The notes: a model not told the origin generated them from the sequence alone. A DNA stretch of 64,000 nucleotides from Pseudarthrobacter enclensis (GCF_030811655.1 NZ_JAUSRE010000002.1:124001-188000), one strand, 5' to 3'. Counted from the first letter of the stretch, positions 16,177-25,225 are shown. Numbers and translations are program-made.

Positions 16177-17574
16177 GTGCAGGACTCCACGCTCCCGGCC
16201 GCGCACCAGGCCACCGGGATCTTCCGGCCCCCGTACATCTGGGTGACCGTGGGGACCTGCGCCCTGGTATTCCTCTCCGCCTTCGAATCCCTTGCCGTCA
16301 CCACCATCATGCCCCTGGTCAGCCGGGAACTGAACGGCGGAAGCCTCTATGCCCTGGCCTTCGCCGGGCCGATGGCCACAGGGGTCATCGGCATGGTGGG
16401 CGCCGGGAACTGGTCCGACCGGCGCGGGCCTGCCATGCCGCTGTACGCCTCGGTGGCATTGTTCGTTCTGGGCCTGCTGATCGCTGGAACTTCGGTTTCC
16501 ATGCCCATGCTCGTCTCGGGCCGCCTGGTCCAGGGGCTCGGCGGCGGCGCCCTCACCGTGGCGCTCTACGTGCTGGTGGCCCGGTTCTTTCCCGGACCGC
16601 TGCACCCCCGGATTTTTGCGGCGTTTTCCGCCGCCTGGGTGGTTCCGTCACTCGTGGGACCCTTCGCCGCCGGCGTGGTGGCCCAGGTCTTCAGTTGGCA
16701 CTGGGTGTTCCTGGGCGTGGTGGGGCTGGTCATTCCCGCGCTGGTGATGGTCGTGCCGGTCCTGCGCGGCCTGGATGAGCCTGAAGACGTTGGCCGGGCA
16801 CGGGCTGCTGAGCCGCCCTGGGCCATCCGCCGGCTCGGGTGGGCGGCGCTCGCCGCGGTCGCGGTGCTGGGGCTCAACCTCTCCGCGGATGTCAGCATCC
16901 CGGCAATGCCGGCGGCCACGGCGCTGCTGGCGTGCGCCGCCGTCGTGCTTGCACTGGTGGCCGTCCGGCCTCTGGTTCCCGCCGGCACCCTCGCCGCCCG
17001 CCGCGGGCTCCCCAGCGTGATCCTGGCGCGCGGGCTCGCGTCCGCGTCCTTCTTCGGTGCGGAGGTGTACCTTCCGTACCTGCTGATTGACCAGTTCGCG
17101 TTCCCGCCCACACTCGCGGGCCTGACCCTGACCGGGGGAGCGCTCGCCTGGGCCGGCGCCGCAGCGGTGCAGGGCCGGCTGGGTTCCCGGCTGCCGCACC
17201 GGAGCGCAGTGCAGGGCGGGGCGCTCATGGTCCTCGCGGCAGTGCTCCTGGCCCTTGCCACCACGGCGCTGCATTGGCCGGCGGCCGTCGCGATCGCCGG
17301 GTGGGTGCTGGCCGGCGGCGGAATGGGCCTGCTCTACCCGCGCCTGAGCGTGATGACCCTGGCGCTGTCCACCAAGGAAAACGAGGGCTTCAACAGCTCC
17401 GCCATGTCCATTTCAGACTCCCTGGGCGGGGCGCTGTCCCTGGCCACCACCGGGATTGTCTTCGCAGCATTTACGACGGCGGTCCAGTCCTTCGCCGGCG
17501 TGTTCGCCTTCACCGCGGCCATCGGGGTGGCCGCGGCACTGGTGGCGCCGAGGGTCATCGCCGGCAAGGCCTGA
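16177..17574 (+). CDS. MFS drug-type transporter
   Basis: 465 residues with 12-14 hydrophobic helices. The motif NWSDRRGPAMPLYA after helix 2 is the MFS loop signature (GxxxDRxGxR type), and GRLVQGLGGGALTVALYVLVARFF is the region following helix 4, as in multidrug exporters. The GTG at 16177 has TAGGA 7 nt upstream; longer in-frame extension would overlap the previous MFS gene for 280 bases and is rejected. It converges on the methyltransferase gene with 5 nt between stops. Substrate unknown. Confidence 0.85.
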   Translation: MQDSTLPAAHQATGIFRPPYIWVTVGTCALVFLSAFESLAVTTIMPLVSRELNGGSLYALAFAGPMATGVIGMVGAGNWSDRRGPAMPLYASVALFVLGLLIAGTSVSMPMLVSGRLVQGLGGGALTVALYVLVARFFPGPLHPRIFAAFSAAWVVPSLVGPFAAGVVAQVFSWHWVFLGVVGLVIPALVMVVPVLRGLDEPEDVGRARAAEPPWAIRRLGWAALAAVAVLGLNLSADVSIPAMPAATALLACAAVVLALVAVRPLVPAGTLAARRGLPSVILARGLASASFFGAEVYLPYLLIDQFAFPPTLAGLTLTGGALAWAGAAAVQGRLGSRLPHRSAVQGGALMVLAAVLLALATTALHWPAAVAIAGWVLAGGGMGLLYPRLSVMTLALSTKENEGFNSSAMSISDSLGGALSLATTGIVFAAFTTAVQSFAGVFAFTAAIGVAAALVAPRVIAGKA

Positions 17575-17579
17575 GGCGG

Positions 17580-18347
17580 TCAGGCGAGGCGGGTGGCGCG
17601 CAGGACGACGTCGGCGATGACCGCTTCCTGGCCGTCCGGCCCCGTCACCGGCCGTTCCCGGTTGGTGAGGACCTCGATCTGCCAGTCGCCGCCGTCCAGC
17701 CCGAGCTCGCGCACCAGCTGCCCACCCGTGTAAAGCATGTTGCGATGCTGATGGAGGTCGGCGCCCCAGGGCGGCAGCTGGTCCGGGTGATGGCCCACCA
17801 CCAGCAGGGTGCCGCCGGGCTTGACGGCGCCCGCGGCCCCCCTCAGCGGGATCCGCCAGTCGAGCTCCTGGGAGTGCAGGAACTGGGACGTGACCAGGTC
17901 GTAGGAAGCCTTCGGCTGCCACTGGGCCAGGTCCGCCAGCTGCCAGCTGATCCGGCCGCCGATGTCCGCGCTGGAGGCGTGCACGCGTTCCCGCGCCAGT
18001 TCCGCCAGTTCATGCGAATGCGCCCGTTCAAGGGCGACGGCGGACACGTCGACGGCGGTCACCGACCAGCCTTGCCGCGCAAGCCAGATGGCGTCGGCAC
18101 CTTCGCCGCAGCCCAGGTCGAGCGCCTTTCCCGGACGCAGCCCGCCGGCTTCACGTACCAGCTGGGGGTTGGGCTTACCGCTCCAGAGCCTGGTCTTGCT
18201 GCGGTACCGCTCGTCCCAGACTGCTGCGGCGCCCATGCTGCCGCCGGCCCCTTCCTGGCCGCCGCCGTCGTGAGCCTGTTGCCCGTCCGGTCCATCGTGT
18301 GGTCCATGCTGTTGCGTGTCCTGTTGCTGCCCGGGGTGTTCGCTCAT
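17580..18347 (-). CDS. Class I SAM-dependent methyltransferase
   Basis: 255 residues. The SAM-binding motif I is KALDLGCGEGADAIWLARQGWSV, followed by VDVS at the end of strand 2, and motif IV is SYDLVTSQFLHS. The arrangement resembles TehB and ubiquinone-type small methyltransferases. The first 36 residues are His/Gln/Gly-rich and probably disordered; translation could also start at the internal Met 37. Substrate unknown. It converges on the MFS gene. Confidence 0.8.
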   Translation of the reverse strand: MSEHPGQQQDTQQHGPHDGPDGQQAHDGGGQEGAGGSMGAAAVWDERYRSKTRLWSGKPNPQLVREAGGLRPGKALDLGCGEGADAIWLARQGWSVTAVDVSAVALERAHSHELAELARERVHASSADIGGRISWQLADLAQWQPKASYDLVTSQFLHSQELDWRIPLRGAAGAVKPGGTLLVVGHHPDQLPPWGADLHQHRNMLYTGGQLVRELGLDGGDWQIEVLTNRERPVTGPDGQEAVIADVVLRATRLA

Positions 18348-18421
18348 GCGTCAACACTGCCCCGCCCGGCCGTCGAAGGCAACGGCGGAAACCGGTGCCC
18401 GGCTGCGGGATGCTAGACTGG

Positions 18422-18486
18422 AGGAACTTGATGTGCAGTGATGCCGCCTGCTCCGGATCTGGAGTTCCTTCCAGGGAGTGGGCTTT
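18422..18486 (+). ncRNA. Candidate structured leader before the DEAD-box helicase gene
   Basis: In the 314-bp gap before the helicase gene, AGGAACT (18422-18428) pairs with AGTTCCT (18463-18469). An inner GCAG/CTGC stem lies between them, and CCAGGGAGTGGGC with a run of six T follows. A TAGACT -10-like sequence lies just upstream. This looks like an attenuated leader or small RNA, which would fit cold-regulated RNA helicases. The remaining 175 bp before the ATG shows nothing recognisable. Confidence 0.35.
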
Positions 18487-18661
18487 TTTCATGTGAGAGG
18501 CACATCCTGCGTCGATGAACGCGTTCCATTTGGTCCCGGCCGGCTGTCCTATTTACAGCGCCCGGTTGACCACCTGACTTTTCTTCGGCGAAACCCCCGG
18601 TCCAACCGGATTCGGGGGCCGATATCCGCCCGGATACCGCCAGAAAGACCGTAAAAACTAC

Positions 18662-20563
18662 ATGACTACTTTTGCTGCCCTCGGTACTCCCAAGGCACTT
18701 GCAGACACACTCTCCGCGCAGGGAATCGTTGAACCGTTCCCCATCCAGGTGAAGACCCTTCCGGACACGCTGTCCGGGCGTGACGTCCTGGGCCGCGGCC
18801 GGACCGGATCCGGTAAGACCATCGCTTTCGCCATCCCGCTTGTAGCAAGACTCGCTGAGCGGGAAGCCAAGCACTTCCGCAAGCCCGGCCGCCCCATGGG
18901 CCTGGTCCTGGCGCCCACCCGTGAACTGGCAACCCAGATCAACGCCACCATCGAGCCGCTGGCCAAGGCCGCCGGCCTGAACACCACCGTGATCTACGGC
19001 GGCATTTCGCAGGCCCGGCAGGAGAAGGCGCTGCGCGCCGGCGTCGACATTGTCATCGCCTGCCCCGGCCGCCTGGAGGACCTGATCCGCCAGCGCATCC
19101 TCACCCTTGAGGCCGTCGAGATCACAGTCCTTGACGAGGCCGACCACATGGCCGACCTCGGCTTCCTGCCCGTGGTGAAGAAGCTCATGGACATGACCCC
19201 CAGCCAGGGCCAGCGCCTGCTCTTCTCCGCCACCCTGGACAACGGCGTGGACAAGATCGTCCAGCGCTACCTGTCCAACCCGCTCACGCACTCCGTGGAC
19301 GACCCGCAGGCAGCGGTGACCACCATGGAGCACCACGTGCTGGTGGTCAACGACCAGACGGTCAAGAAGCAGCTGATCGTGGAGCTCGCCTCCGGCGCCG
19401 GACGCCGCGTCCTGTTCATGCGGACCAAGCACCACGCCCGCAAGCTGGCCAAGACGCTGACCGACGCCGGCATCCCCGCCGTGGACCTGCACGGCAACCT
19501 GTCGCAGAACGCCCGTGACAGGAACCTCGCCGAGTTCTCCAACGGCGACGTCCGCGTCCTGGTGGCCACCGACGTTGCCGCCCGCGGTGTGCACGTCGAC
19601 GACGTCGAACTGGTCATCCACGTGGACCCGCCCACCGAGCACAAGGCGTACCTGCACCGCTCCGGGCGCACCGCGCGTGCCGGTTCCGACGGCACCGTGG
19701 TCACGCTGACCCTTCCTGAGCAGCAGAGCGACGTCAAGAAGCTCATGAAGGCTGCCGGCGTGGACGTCAGCTTCGAGCGCGTCACCGCCAGCTCCCCGAT
19801 CGTTGCCGAGCTCGTGGGCGAGATCGCTGAGAAGGTTGATCCGCGCACCCGCGCTGCACTGCTGGCTGCCAAGGCACCCAGGCAGGGCGGCGGCACCTCC
19901 ACCGGCGCCAACGCGGAGCGCAAGCGCGCACGCCGCCAGGCTGCGCCGAGTGCCGGTGGCCGTGGCGGCCGCGGTGGCCGTGGCAAGGTTTCGGCCGAGC
20001 CCGCCCGCAGTGACGCCCCCCGCGCAGAACGCCGCGCAGCAGCTTTCGAAGGCCGGACCGAAGCCCGCGCCGCCTTCGACCGCAACGCAGAGCAGAACGA
20101 GGACCGCGCTGTTGCAGCCGCGGCCGCCCGCCGCAATGCCCGCGGCCGCGGCACCGCCTCGACCCACCGCAACGACGTCCCCGCAGCAGGTGGCCGCTCA
20201 TCGGCCGGCCGCGGTTCCGACGGCCGTGCAGCAGAGGGCCGGGGCGATTCCCGGATCACCCGCAGCGACGCCCCGCGCGGCGGCTCCGGCCGTCCGGCCT
20301 CAGGCGGACGCCCGGCGTCCGGCGGTGGCCAGCGCGGCGGGCGCCCGGCAACCGGCCAGCGTGCAGCGGCAGGTGCCTCCGGTCAGCGTTCGTCAGGCGC
20401 CGGCGGCAGCAAGGCCGTATGGTCCTCCAACACCGGCGGCACCTCCGGCGGCTCCTACGGTTCCGGTAACGGCGGCTCAGGTACCGGTGGTTCCGGCCGG
20501 CCCGCCCGCAGCGGCCCGCGCCGTGCTTCGGCTCCCGCATCCAACGAGCGCCGCGGCCGGTAG
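18662..20563 (+). CDS. DEAD-box ATP-dependent RNA helicase with RGG-rich tail
   Basis: 633 residues; unwinds RNA duplexes. The Q-motif region EPFPIQ is followed by motif I GRTGSGKT (46-53), Ia APTRELA (84-90), II DEAD (158-161), III SAT (189-191) and, in the second domain, LFMRTKHHARKLAKTL and HRSGRTARAG (motif VI). From about residue 400 the protein is a long basic Arg/Gly/Ala-rich tail, likely disordered and RNA-binding. Family members act in ribosome assembly and cold adaptation. A strong terminator follows the stop, so this is a single-gene unit. Confidence 0.93.
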   Translation: MTTFAALGTPKALADTLSAQGIVEPFPIQVKTLPDTLSGRDVLGRGRTGSGKTIAFAIPLVARLAEREAKHFRKPGRPMGLVLAPTRELATQINATIEPLAKAAGLNTTVIYGGISQARQEKALRAGVDIVIACPGRLEDLIRQRILTLEAVEITVLDEADHMADLGFLPVVKKLMDMTPSQGQRLLFSATLDNGVDKIVQRYLSNPLTHSVDDPQAAVTTMEHHVLVVNDQTVKKQLIVELASGAGRRVLFMRTKHHARKLAKTLTDAGIPAVDLHGNLSQNARDRNLAEFSNGDVRVLVATDVAARGVHVDDVELVIHVDPPTEHKAYLHRSGRTARAGSDGTVVTLTLPEQQSDVKKLMKAAGVDVSFERVTASSPIVAELVGEIAEKVDPRTRAALLAAKAPRQGGGTSTGANAERKRARRQAAPSAGGRGGRGGRGKVSAEPARSDAPRAERRAAAFEGRTEARAAFDRNAEQNEDRAVAAAAARRNARGRGTASTHRNDVPAAGGRSSAGRGSDGRAAEGRGDSRITRSDAPRGGSGRPASGGRPASGGGQRGGRPATGQRAAAGASGQRSSGAGGSKAVWSSNTGGTSGGSYGSGNGGSGTGGSGRPARSGPRRASAPASNERRGR

Positions 20564-20582
20564 CCGCCGGCAAAGATGCAAA

Positions 20583-20631
20583 GAGTGGGCCCACACCAGC
20601 TTCCCGCGGGTGCGGGCCCACTCATTTTTTT
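20583..20631 (+). terminator. Intrinsic terminator after the DEAD-box helicase gene
   Basis: GAGTGGGCCC (20583-20592) pairs perfectly with GGGCCCACTC (20614-20623), followed by A and seven T. It lies 20 nt after the stop codon. Confidence 0.92.
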
Positions 20632-20671
20632 GACAGCTGCCAGCCGCGGTCGTGGCCATGGCCGGTCCTGA

Positions 20672-21787
20672 TCACGTCAGTGCGGTCATGGCGAGCGCGC
20701 CCACCAGGCCCATGCCCATGACGGCGAACCCGATGGCAACGATCACCCGGCCGGGGAAAGCCCTGCGGACCATGAGCATGGACGGCAGGCTGAGGGCCGG
20801 GAGGGTCAGCACCAGCGCTCCCAGGGGACCCATTCCCACCCCTGCGGCCATCAAGGCGCCGATGATTGGAATTTCCGCCGCGGTCGGAATCACGAACAGG
20901 GTTCCGCCGACGGCGAGCAGGACGGCTGCGGCGACGCCCCACGAGGCGAGTGCGCCGGCCTCAGGGAACAGCCAGCCCCGGAAGCCGCCAAGCAGCATCA
21001 CAACCACCGCATACTCCGGCAGGAGGCGCACCGCCAACCTGGCCAGGGCCTTGGTGAACCTGCCAACAGCGCCGGCGGCAGTTCCGGTTTCGGCGACGTC
21101 CTCCTCCGGTTCGGCCACCCGGGTCTCTTTCGCCAGGCGGCCCACCAGCAGCGTGACGCCGAAAACAAGGACCACCCCCGTGCCAACACGCACCGCGACG
21201 AACTGCCAAGGCAGCACAAAGGCCATGAACGCCAGGGCAGCCGGATTAAGCACCGGGTTCCCCAGCCAGTACGCGAGCGCGGAGCTGACTGGAACCCCTC
21301 TGCGGCGGACGTTCAAAGCCACAGGTGCCGCGCAGCACGTGCACATCATTGACGTCATCGACAGAAGTCCGCCGCAGACCGTGCTTGCCGCCGGTCCGCG
21401 CCTGGCCTGGAACAGCGCGAGCAGCCGACGGGCCGGAAGGAACGCCTCTACCGCCGCGGCCACGAGCAAGCCGGCCACGAGCGCCTGCCAGATCGACCCC
21501 AGGTAACCGAGGCTGTACTCAAGGGCAGTGTTCCAGGACGGGGGCGGCGGCGCGCTTGCCTTGCCGGACAGGATGGAGTTGCCCAGCGAGTGGCTGCCGG
21601 CCACCACCGGGATCTTGAGGGCATAGGGGTACCACTTGGCCCAGCTGAGGACCGCGATGGCGATCCCTGCCGTGGCCAGCGTTCCCACAAGCATTCCCCG
21701 CCGATAACGTTGGGCGGTATCCGGCATGGGCTCCGCAGCCGGCAGCCCCTTGTCCTGGGGTTCGGTGCCGACAGCAATGTCCTTCAT
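20672..21787 (-). CDS. ArsP-type permease (PF03773 / COG0701)
   Basis: 371-residue membrane protein with 8-10 helices. The segment MMCTCCAAPVALNVRRRGVP carries the Cys-rich motif after a helix that marks the ArsP_1/DUF318 permeases. A charged loop (EPEEDVAETG) separates the halves, and a second conserved segment VIPTAAEIPIIGALMAAG follows. Some members export trivalent organoarsenicals; most have unknown substrates. ATG at 21787 has GGAAG upstream. It is the last gene of a minus-strand run that begins at the guanidine riboswitch; 18 nt separate it from the metallo-hydrolase gene. Confidence 0.82.
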   Translation of the reverse strand: MKDIAVGTEPQDKGLPAAEPMPDTAQRYRRGMLVGTLATAGIAIAVLSWAKWYPYALKIPVVAGSHSLGNSILSGKASAPPPPSWNTALEYSLGYLGSIWQALVAGLLVAAAVEAFLPARRLLALFQARRGPAASTVCGGLLSMTSMMCTCCAAPVALNVRRRGVPVSSALAYWLGNPVLNPAALAFMAFVLPWQFVAVRVGTGVVLVFGVTLLVGRLAKETRVAEPEEDVAETGTAAGAVGRFTKALARLAVRLLPEYAVVVMLLGGFRGWLFPEAGALASWGVAAAVLLAVGGTLFVIPTAAEIPIIGALMAAGVGMGPLGALVLTLPALSLPSMLMVRRAFPGRVIVAIGFAVMGMGLVGALAMTALT

Positions 21788-21805
21788 GAATCTTCCGGAC
21801 CCCGG

Positions 21806-22456
21806 CTACCAGCCACGGGCCCGCCATTCGCCAAGGTGCGGCCGCTCGGCCCCCAGGGTGGTGGGCTTGCCGTGGCCGGGATGCACGATCGCGGTGTCCG
21901 GGTAAGCGTCGAACAACCGCCCGGTGACGTCGGACAGGAGCTGGGTGAACCGCCCCGGATCCTTCTGCGTATTGCCCACCCCGCCGGGGAACAGCGAGTC
22001 TCCGGAGAAGATGTGCGCCGGGCCTTCCGGGTCCTCGTAGACGAAGGCGATGGAGCCGGGGGTGTGGCCGCGCAGGTGCACGGCCGCCAGCTCAAAGCCG
22101 TCCACGGCTACCTTGTCCCCGTGCCCAAGCCGCCGTTCCACCGGAACAGGCAACGCATCGGCGTCGTCGGCCCCGGCGGCGGTTGGAGCGGAAGTTGCCT
22201 CCACCAGCTCCTTCAGCGCCCGCACGTGGTCCCAGTGCTGGTGCGTAGTGGCGATCAGGGCAAGGTGTGCCTCGGCGCCGGTGTCCGCGGAACCGTCGGC
22301 CAGCAGCTGCCGGATGGCGGCAAGGTCGTCTGCGGCATCAATGAGCAGCTGCGCGCCGCTTTCCTTGGCGGTCAGCAGGTACACGTTGTTATCCATCTGG
22401 CTGACGGAGATGCTGCGGATGGTGAGCGCCGGCAGGTCGTAAAGAAGTGAGTCCAT
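21806..22456 (-). CDS. MBL-fold metallo-hydrolase, glyoxalase II-like
   Basis: 216 residues. The metal-binding motif TTHQHWDH (HxHxDH type), the later HLRGHTPGSIAF histidine, the FSGDSLFP aspartate and a final HPGHG give the full zinc ligand set. The family splits thioesters or similar bonds; substrate not known here. The 5-nt gap to the preceding monooxygenase gene implies coupling. No export signal. Confidence 0.85.
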   Translation of the reverse strand: MDSLLYDLPALTIRSISVSQMDNNVYLLTAKESGAQLLIDAADDLAAIRQLLADGSADTGAEAHLALIATTHQHWDHVRALKELVEATSAPTAAGADDADALPVPVERRLGHGDKVAVDGFELAAVHLRGHTPGSIAFVYEDPEGPAHIFSGDSLFPGGVGNTQKDPGRFTQLLSDVTGRLFDAYPDTAIVHPGHGKPTTLGAERPHLGEWRARGW

Positions 22457-22461
22457 GGGCT

Positions 22462-22779
22462 TCAGTCCAGGGAGGGCTGCAGGTCGAGCGGCATGGTGGT
22501 CGAGTAGACCTGCTTGGACGGCGGGGCGGCGAGGATCTCATGGAGCCCGCTTTTGCCTTCCGGCGTCTTCCGCCACGCCGCGTAGTCGTCGTGGTCCTGC
22601 GTGGTTGCCCAGGTTTCCACCACCAGGATGTGGCAGGGGTCCGCGTCATCAACCAGCGCTTCGATGCCCTGGTTGCCGGGCCATGCCCGGGTGGCGGCAA
22701 GGGTTTCGGAGAGGTACTTGGCGGCGTCGTCGCGGCGGGCCGGATCGACACGGACTTCGAAGTGGACGATGGCAGGCAT
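22462..22779 (-). CDS. Antibiotic biosynthesis monooxygenase (ABM) domain protein
   Basis: 105 residues, the size of a single ABM ferredoxin-like domain. It opens MPAIVHFEVRVDPARRDDA and contains CHILVVETWATTQDHDDY with the WE.W-like core of the family. Members act as small cofactor-free monooxygenases or aldehyde scavengers. ATG at 22779 has AAGGAG upstream. It lies between an aldo/keto reductase and a metallo-hydrolase gene on the same strand, which suggests reactive carbonyl chemistry, but only by association. Confidence 0.78.
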   Translation of the reverse strand: MPAIVHFEVRVDPARRDDAAKYLSETLAATRAWPGNQGIEALVDDADPCHILVVETWATTQDHDDYAAWRKTPEGKSGLHEILAAPPSKQVYSTTMPLDLQPSLD

Positions 22780-22826
22780 GGTGCTCCTTGGGTTGGGGTG
22801 GAAACTGTCGGGCGTCGGCAATGCGC

Positions 22827-23855
22827 TTATTCCCGTCCTTCGGACACCCACGTGGGGTTCGCGGAACGGGATCCGACGACGGCGTCCGAGGCCGCGTCGA
22901 GGACCTCCAGGTGGGCGGGGGTGAGGTCCAGGGCCAGCGCGCCGAGGTTCTCGTCGATGCGGGCGGCTTTGCGGGTGCCCGGGATGGGGACGACCGGCAG
23001 GCCGAGCCGGCTGCCCTGGGCGAACAGCCAGGCGAGGGCCACCTGCGCCGGCGTGGCGTTGAGCTGGTCCGCCACGGACCTGACGGCATCCACGACGGCC
23101 TGGTTGGCGCTGGCGGCGTCGGGGGAGAAGCGCGGGATGTTCCGGCGGAAGTCCTTCGCGCCAAGGCTTGCCGTGTCAACGGTGCCCGTGAGGAAACCGC
23201 GGCCAAGCGGGGAGTAGGGGACGAAGCCCACGCCCAGTGCGGCTGCGGCGGGTACCACGTTGCGTTCCACGTCGCGGCTCCAGATGGACCATTCGCTCTG
23301 GACGGCGGCGATCGGGTGGACCGCCGACGCGTCCTGCAGTTCCTGCGCCGTCACTTCGGACAGGCCAAGATGCTTGACCTTTCCCTGCTTCACCAGTTCG
23401 GCCATGGCCCCCACGGTTTCCTCGATGGGCACGCGGACGTCGCGGCGGTGCATGTAATAGAGGTCGATCACGTCCGTGCCGAGCCGCTGCAGGCTCCGTT
23501 CCACGGCCTGGCGGACGTACCCGGCGTCGCCGCGGATGTCCGTGTAACCGTCTGTTGGGGTGCCCACCAGCGCGAACTTGGTGGCGAGCTGCACCTCGTC
23601 CCGCCGTTCCTTGAGCAGTTGGGAGATCAGCTCCTCATTGCTGCCGCCGCCGTAAATGTCCGCAGTGTCGATGAAGCTGACGCCGGCGTCAACGGCGTGG
23701 TGCAGCGTGCGCAGTGCTTCGGCGGGATCCACCTCGCCGTAAACGGGGGTGAGGGCCATGCCCCCAAAGCCGAGGCGGCTGACGGTGAATCCGTCGCCGA
23801 GCTGGACGGTGCTGCCGGGTCCGGTGCCGCTGCGGTCCGTGGGTGCGTTTGCCAT
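22827..23855 (-). CDS. Aldo/keto reductase
   Basis: 342 residues; NADPH-dependent reduction of carbonyls. The catalytic tetrad is visible: Asp and Tyr in FIDTADIYGGGSNE, Lys in LATKFAL and His in DLYYMHRRD. The C-terminal cofactor region reads VVPIPGTRKAARIDENLGAL. Resembles the AKR13 (YakC-like) group. CAGGAG stands before the ATG. Gene order and short gaps place it in the minus-strand run of seven genes. Confidence 0.88.
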   Translation of the reverse strand: MANAPTDRSGTGPGSTVQLGDGFTVSRLGFGGMALTPVYGEVDPAEALRTLHHAVDAGVSFIDTADIYGGGSNEELISQLLKERRDEVQLATKFALVGTPTDGYTDIRGDAGYVRQAVERSLQRLGTDVIDLYYMHRRDVRVPIEETVGAMAELVKQGKVKHLGLSEVTAQELQDASAVHPIAAVQSEWSIWSRDVERNVVPAAAALGVGFVPYSPLGRGFLTGTVDTASLGAKDFRRNIPRFSPDAASANQAVVDAVRSVADQLNATPAQVALAWLFAQGSRLGLPVVPIPGTRKAARIDENLGALALDLTPAHLEVLDAASDAVVGSRSANPTWVSEGRE

Positions 23856-23887
23856 GGGTGCTCCTGTGTCGATTCCTGCTTTGAAAA

Positions 23888-24514
23888 TTACAGCCAGGGG
23901 ATGATGCGGTGGGCTGCCGGCCGGGTGGCCTGGATCAACCGGGCGTTGGCCTCATCCGGTCCGTTCGCCCAGGCGACCGCTGCTTCCCGGTCCATCCCGA
24001 ACGACACATGCCGGTCTGCCAGCCTCTGCAGCCGGAGCGCAGGCGGGGTTTCCAGGAACCACACCTCGTCCAGCTGGGCGCGCACTTCCTTCCATGGCCC
24101 CTGCTCCGCCAGCAGGTAATTGCCCTCCGTGATTACCAGCGGAACGTCGGCGGGGACGGCGATGGAGGCCGCCACGGGCTCATCAATGGTGCGGCGGAAC
24201 TCCGGCGCGTACACCACGTCCTCGTCCCGACGCACCAGGCGGCGCAGCAGCGCAAGGTAGCCGCCGCCGTCGAACGTATCGATGGCACCTTTGCGTTGCC
24301 GCAGCGGGGTGCCGTCAATAATTGCGTTGCCCAGGTGGAACCCGTCCATCGGTACTATTACGGATGCCCCGGGGCTGAACTGTCCCTGCAGCCAGGCGGC
24401 GAAGGTGGACTTTCCGGACCCCGGCGCGCCGGCAATGCCGATGATCACGCGCGTCCCCGGCGCCAACCGGTGGCGCAGCGCGTCCACTGCCTGCGTGATC
24501 TCGGGGGAGTCCAT
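23888..24514 (-). CDS. P-loop nucleoside/nucleotide kinase family protein
   Basis: 208 residues of the uridine kinase/phosphoribulokinase-like group. Walker A is GIAGAPGSGKST (residues about 25-36), the substrate loop includes VPMDGFHL, and VITEGNYLL is the Walker B region. A late RHVSFGMDREAA segment is common in the fructose/pantothenate-type members often labelled nucleoside/nucleotide kinase. True substrate unknown. It starts 9 nt after the second SMR gene, so it probably lies on the riboswitch-controlled transcript. Confidence 0.8.
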   Translation of the reverse strand: MDSPEITQAVDALRHRLAPGTRVIIGIAGAPGSGKSTFAAWLQGQFSPGASVIVPMDGFHLGNAIIDGTPLRQRKGAIDTFDGGGYLALLRRLVRRDEDVVYAPEFRRTIDEPVAASIAVPADVPLVITEGNYLLAEQGPWKEVRAQLDEVWFLETPPALRLQRLADRHVSFGMDREAAVAWANGPDEANARLIQATRPAAHRIIPWL

Positions 24515-24523
24515 GGCAAAAGC

Positions 24524-24889
24524 CTAGTCACTGCTGCGCGCAGCCGGAGCGTTATCTCCGGCCGGCAGTGCCTTGAGTCCCGCCGCGCAGCCCACGATGC
24601 CCGCGATGAAGAACAGTTTGACGGTGCTGAAAGGTTCCGCCCCGGTGGCCATGGCCCAGCCCACCGTCAGCGCGGCGCCGATGCCCACCCAGATGGCGTA
24701 GGCGGTGCCCAGGGGAATCCTGCGGATGGCCATGCCCAGCCCCAGCATGCTGAGGGCGGCGGTGACGGCGAAGACGGCGGTGGGCAGCGGCCTGCTCAAA
24801 CCGTCGGACAGGCCCAGGGCCGTGGCCCAGACGGCCTCCAGGACAGCGGACGCCAACAGCACCAGCCACGGAAGGGTGCGCGGCACCAT
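24524..24889 (-). CDS. SMR family exporter subunit 2 (SugE/Gdx-like)
   Basis: 121 residues with four membrane helices. The essential glutamate of SMR proteins is in SAVLEAVWATALG, and GTAYAIWVGIG in helix 3 is conserved. Its ATG overlaps the TGA of the first SMR gene (TGATG), so the two are translationally coupled and may form a heterodimer, as in other paired SMR systems. With the guanidine-III riboswitch upstream, guanidinium export is the likely role. A short Ala/Ser tail ends the protein. Confidence 0.87.
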   Translation of the reverse strand: MVPRTLPWLVLLASAVLEAVWATALGLSDGLSRPLPTAVFAVTAALSMLGLGMAIRRIPLGTAYAIWVGIGAALTVGWAMATGAEPFSTVKLFFIAGIVGCAAGLKALPAGDNAPAARSSD

Positions 24890-25212
24890 CACGCCACCAC
24901 CTTCAGGCCAACCACGCACGCGGCGATGCCGGACAGCAGGAACAGGCGCGCCGCCGTCGGGCGTTCCACCCTGGTGGCCATGGCGTAGGCCGAGGTGAGC
25001 ACAACGCCCACGCCCACCCACACCGCGTATGCGGTCCCTGTGGGAATTGACTGCATTGCGGCGGCAAGGCCGCCCGTGCTTGCCGCAACGGCGACGAGGA
25101 ACACGGCGGCAGGAACGAGGCGGCGGCGTCCGGAGGCCTGGAAGGCCCGGTGCAGGGCAGCTGCCCACACGGCCTCGAGCGCTCCCGAAAGAACGAGGAT
25201 TAACCACGACAT
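24889..25212 (-). CDS. SMR family exporter subunit 1 (SugE/Gdx-like)
   Basis: 107 residues, four membrane helices, with the conserved glutamate in SGALEAVWAAALH and the helix 3 motif GTAYAVWVGVG. It is about as similar to subunit 2 as paired SMR proteins usually are. AAAGGA lies 7 nt before the ATG and directly follows the guanidine-III aptamer, so ligand binding can gate translation. Single SugE proteins work as dual-topology homodimers. Having two genes suggests fixed opposite topologies; this is inference. Confidence 0.88.
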   Translation of the reverse strand: MSWLILVLSGALEAVWAAALHRAFQASGRRRLVPAAVFLVAVAASTGGLAAAMQSIPTGTAYAVWVGVGVVLTSAYAMATRVERPTAARLFLLSGIAACVVGLKVVA

Positions 25213-25225
25213 GACCGGTTCCTTT

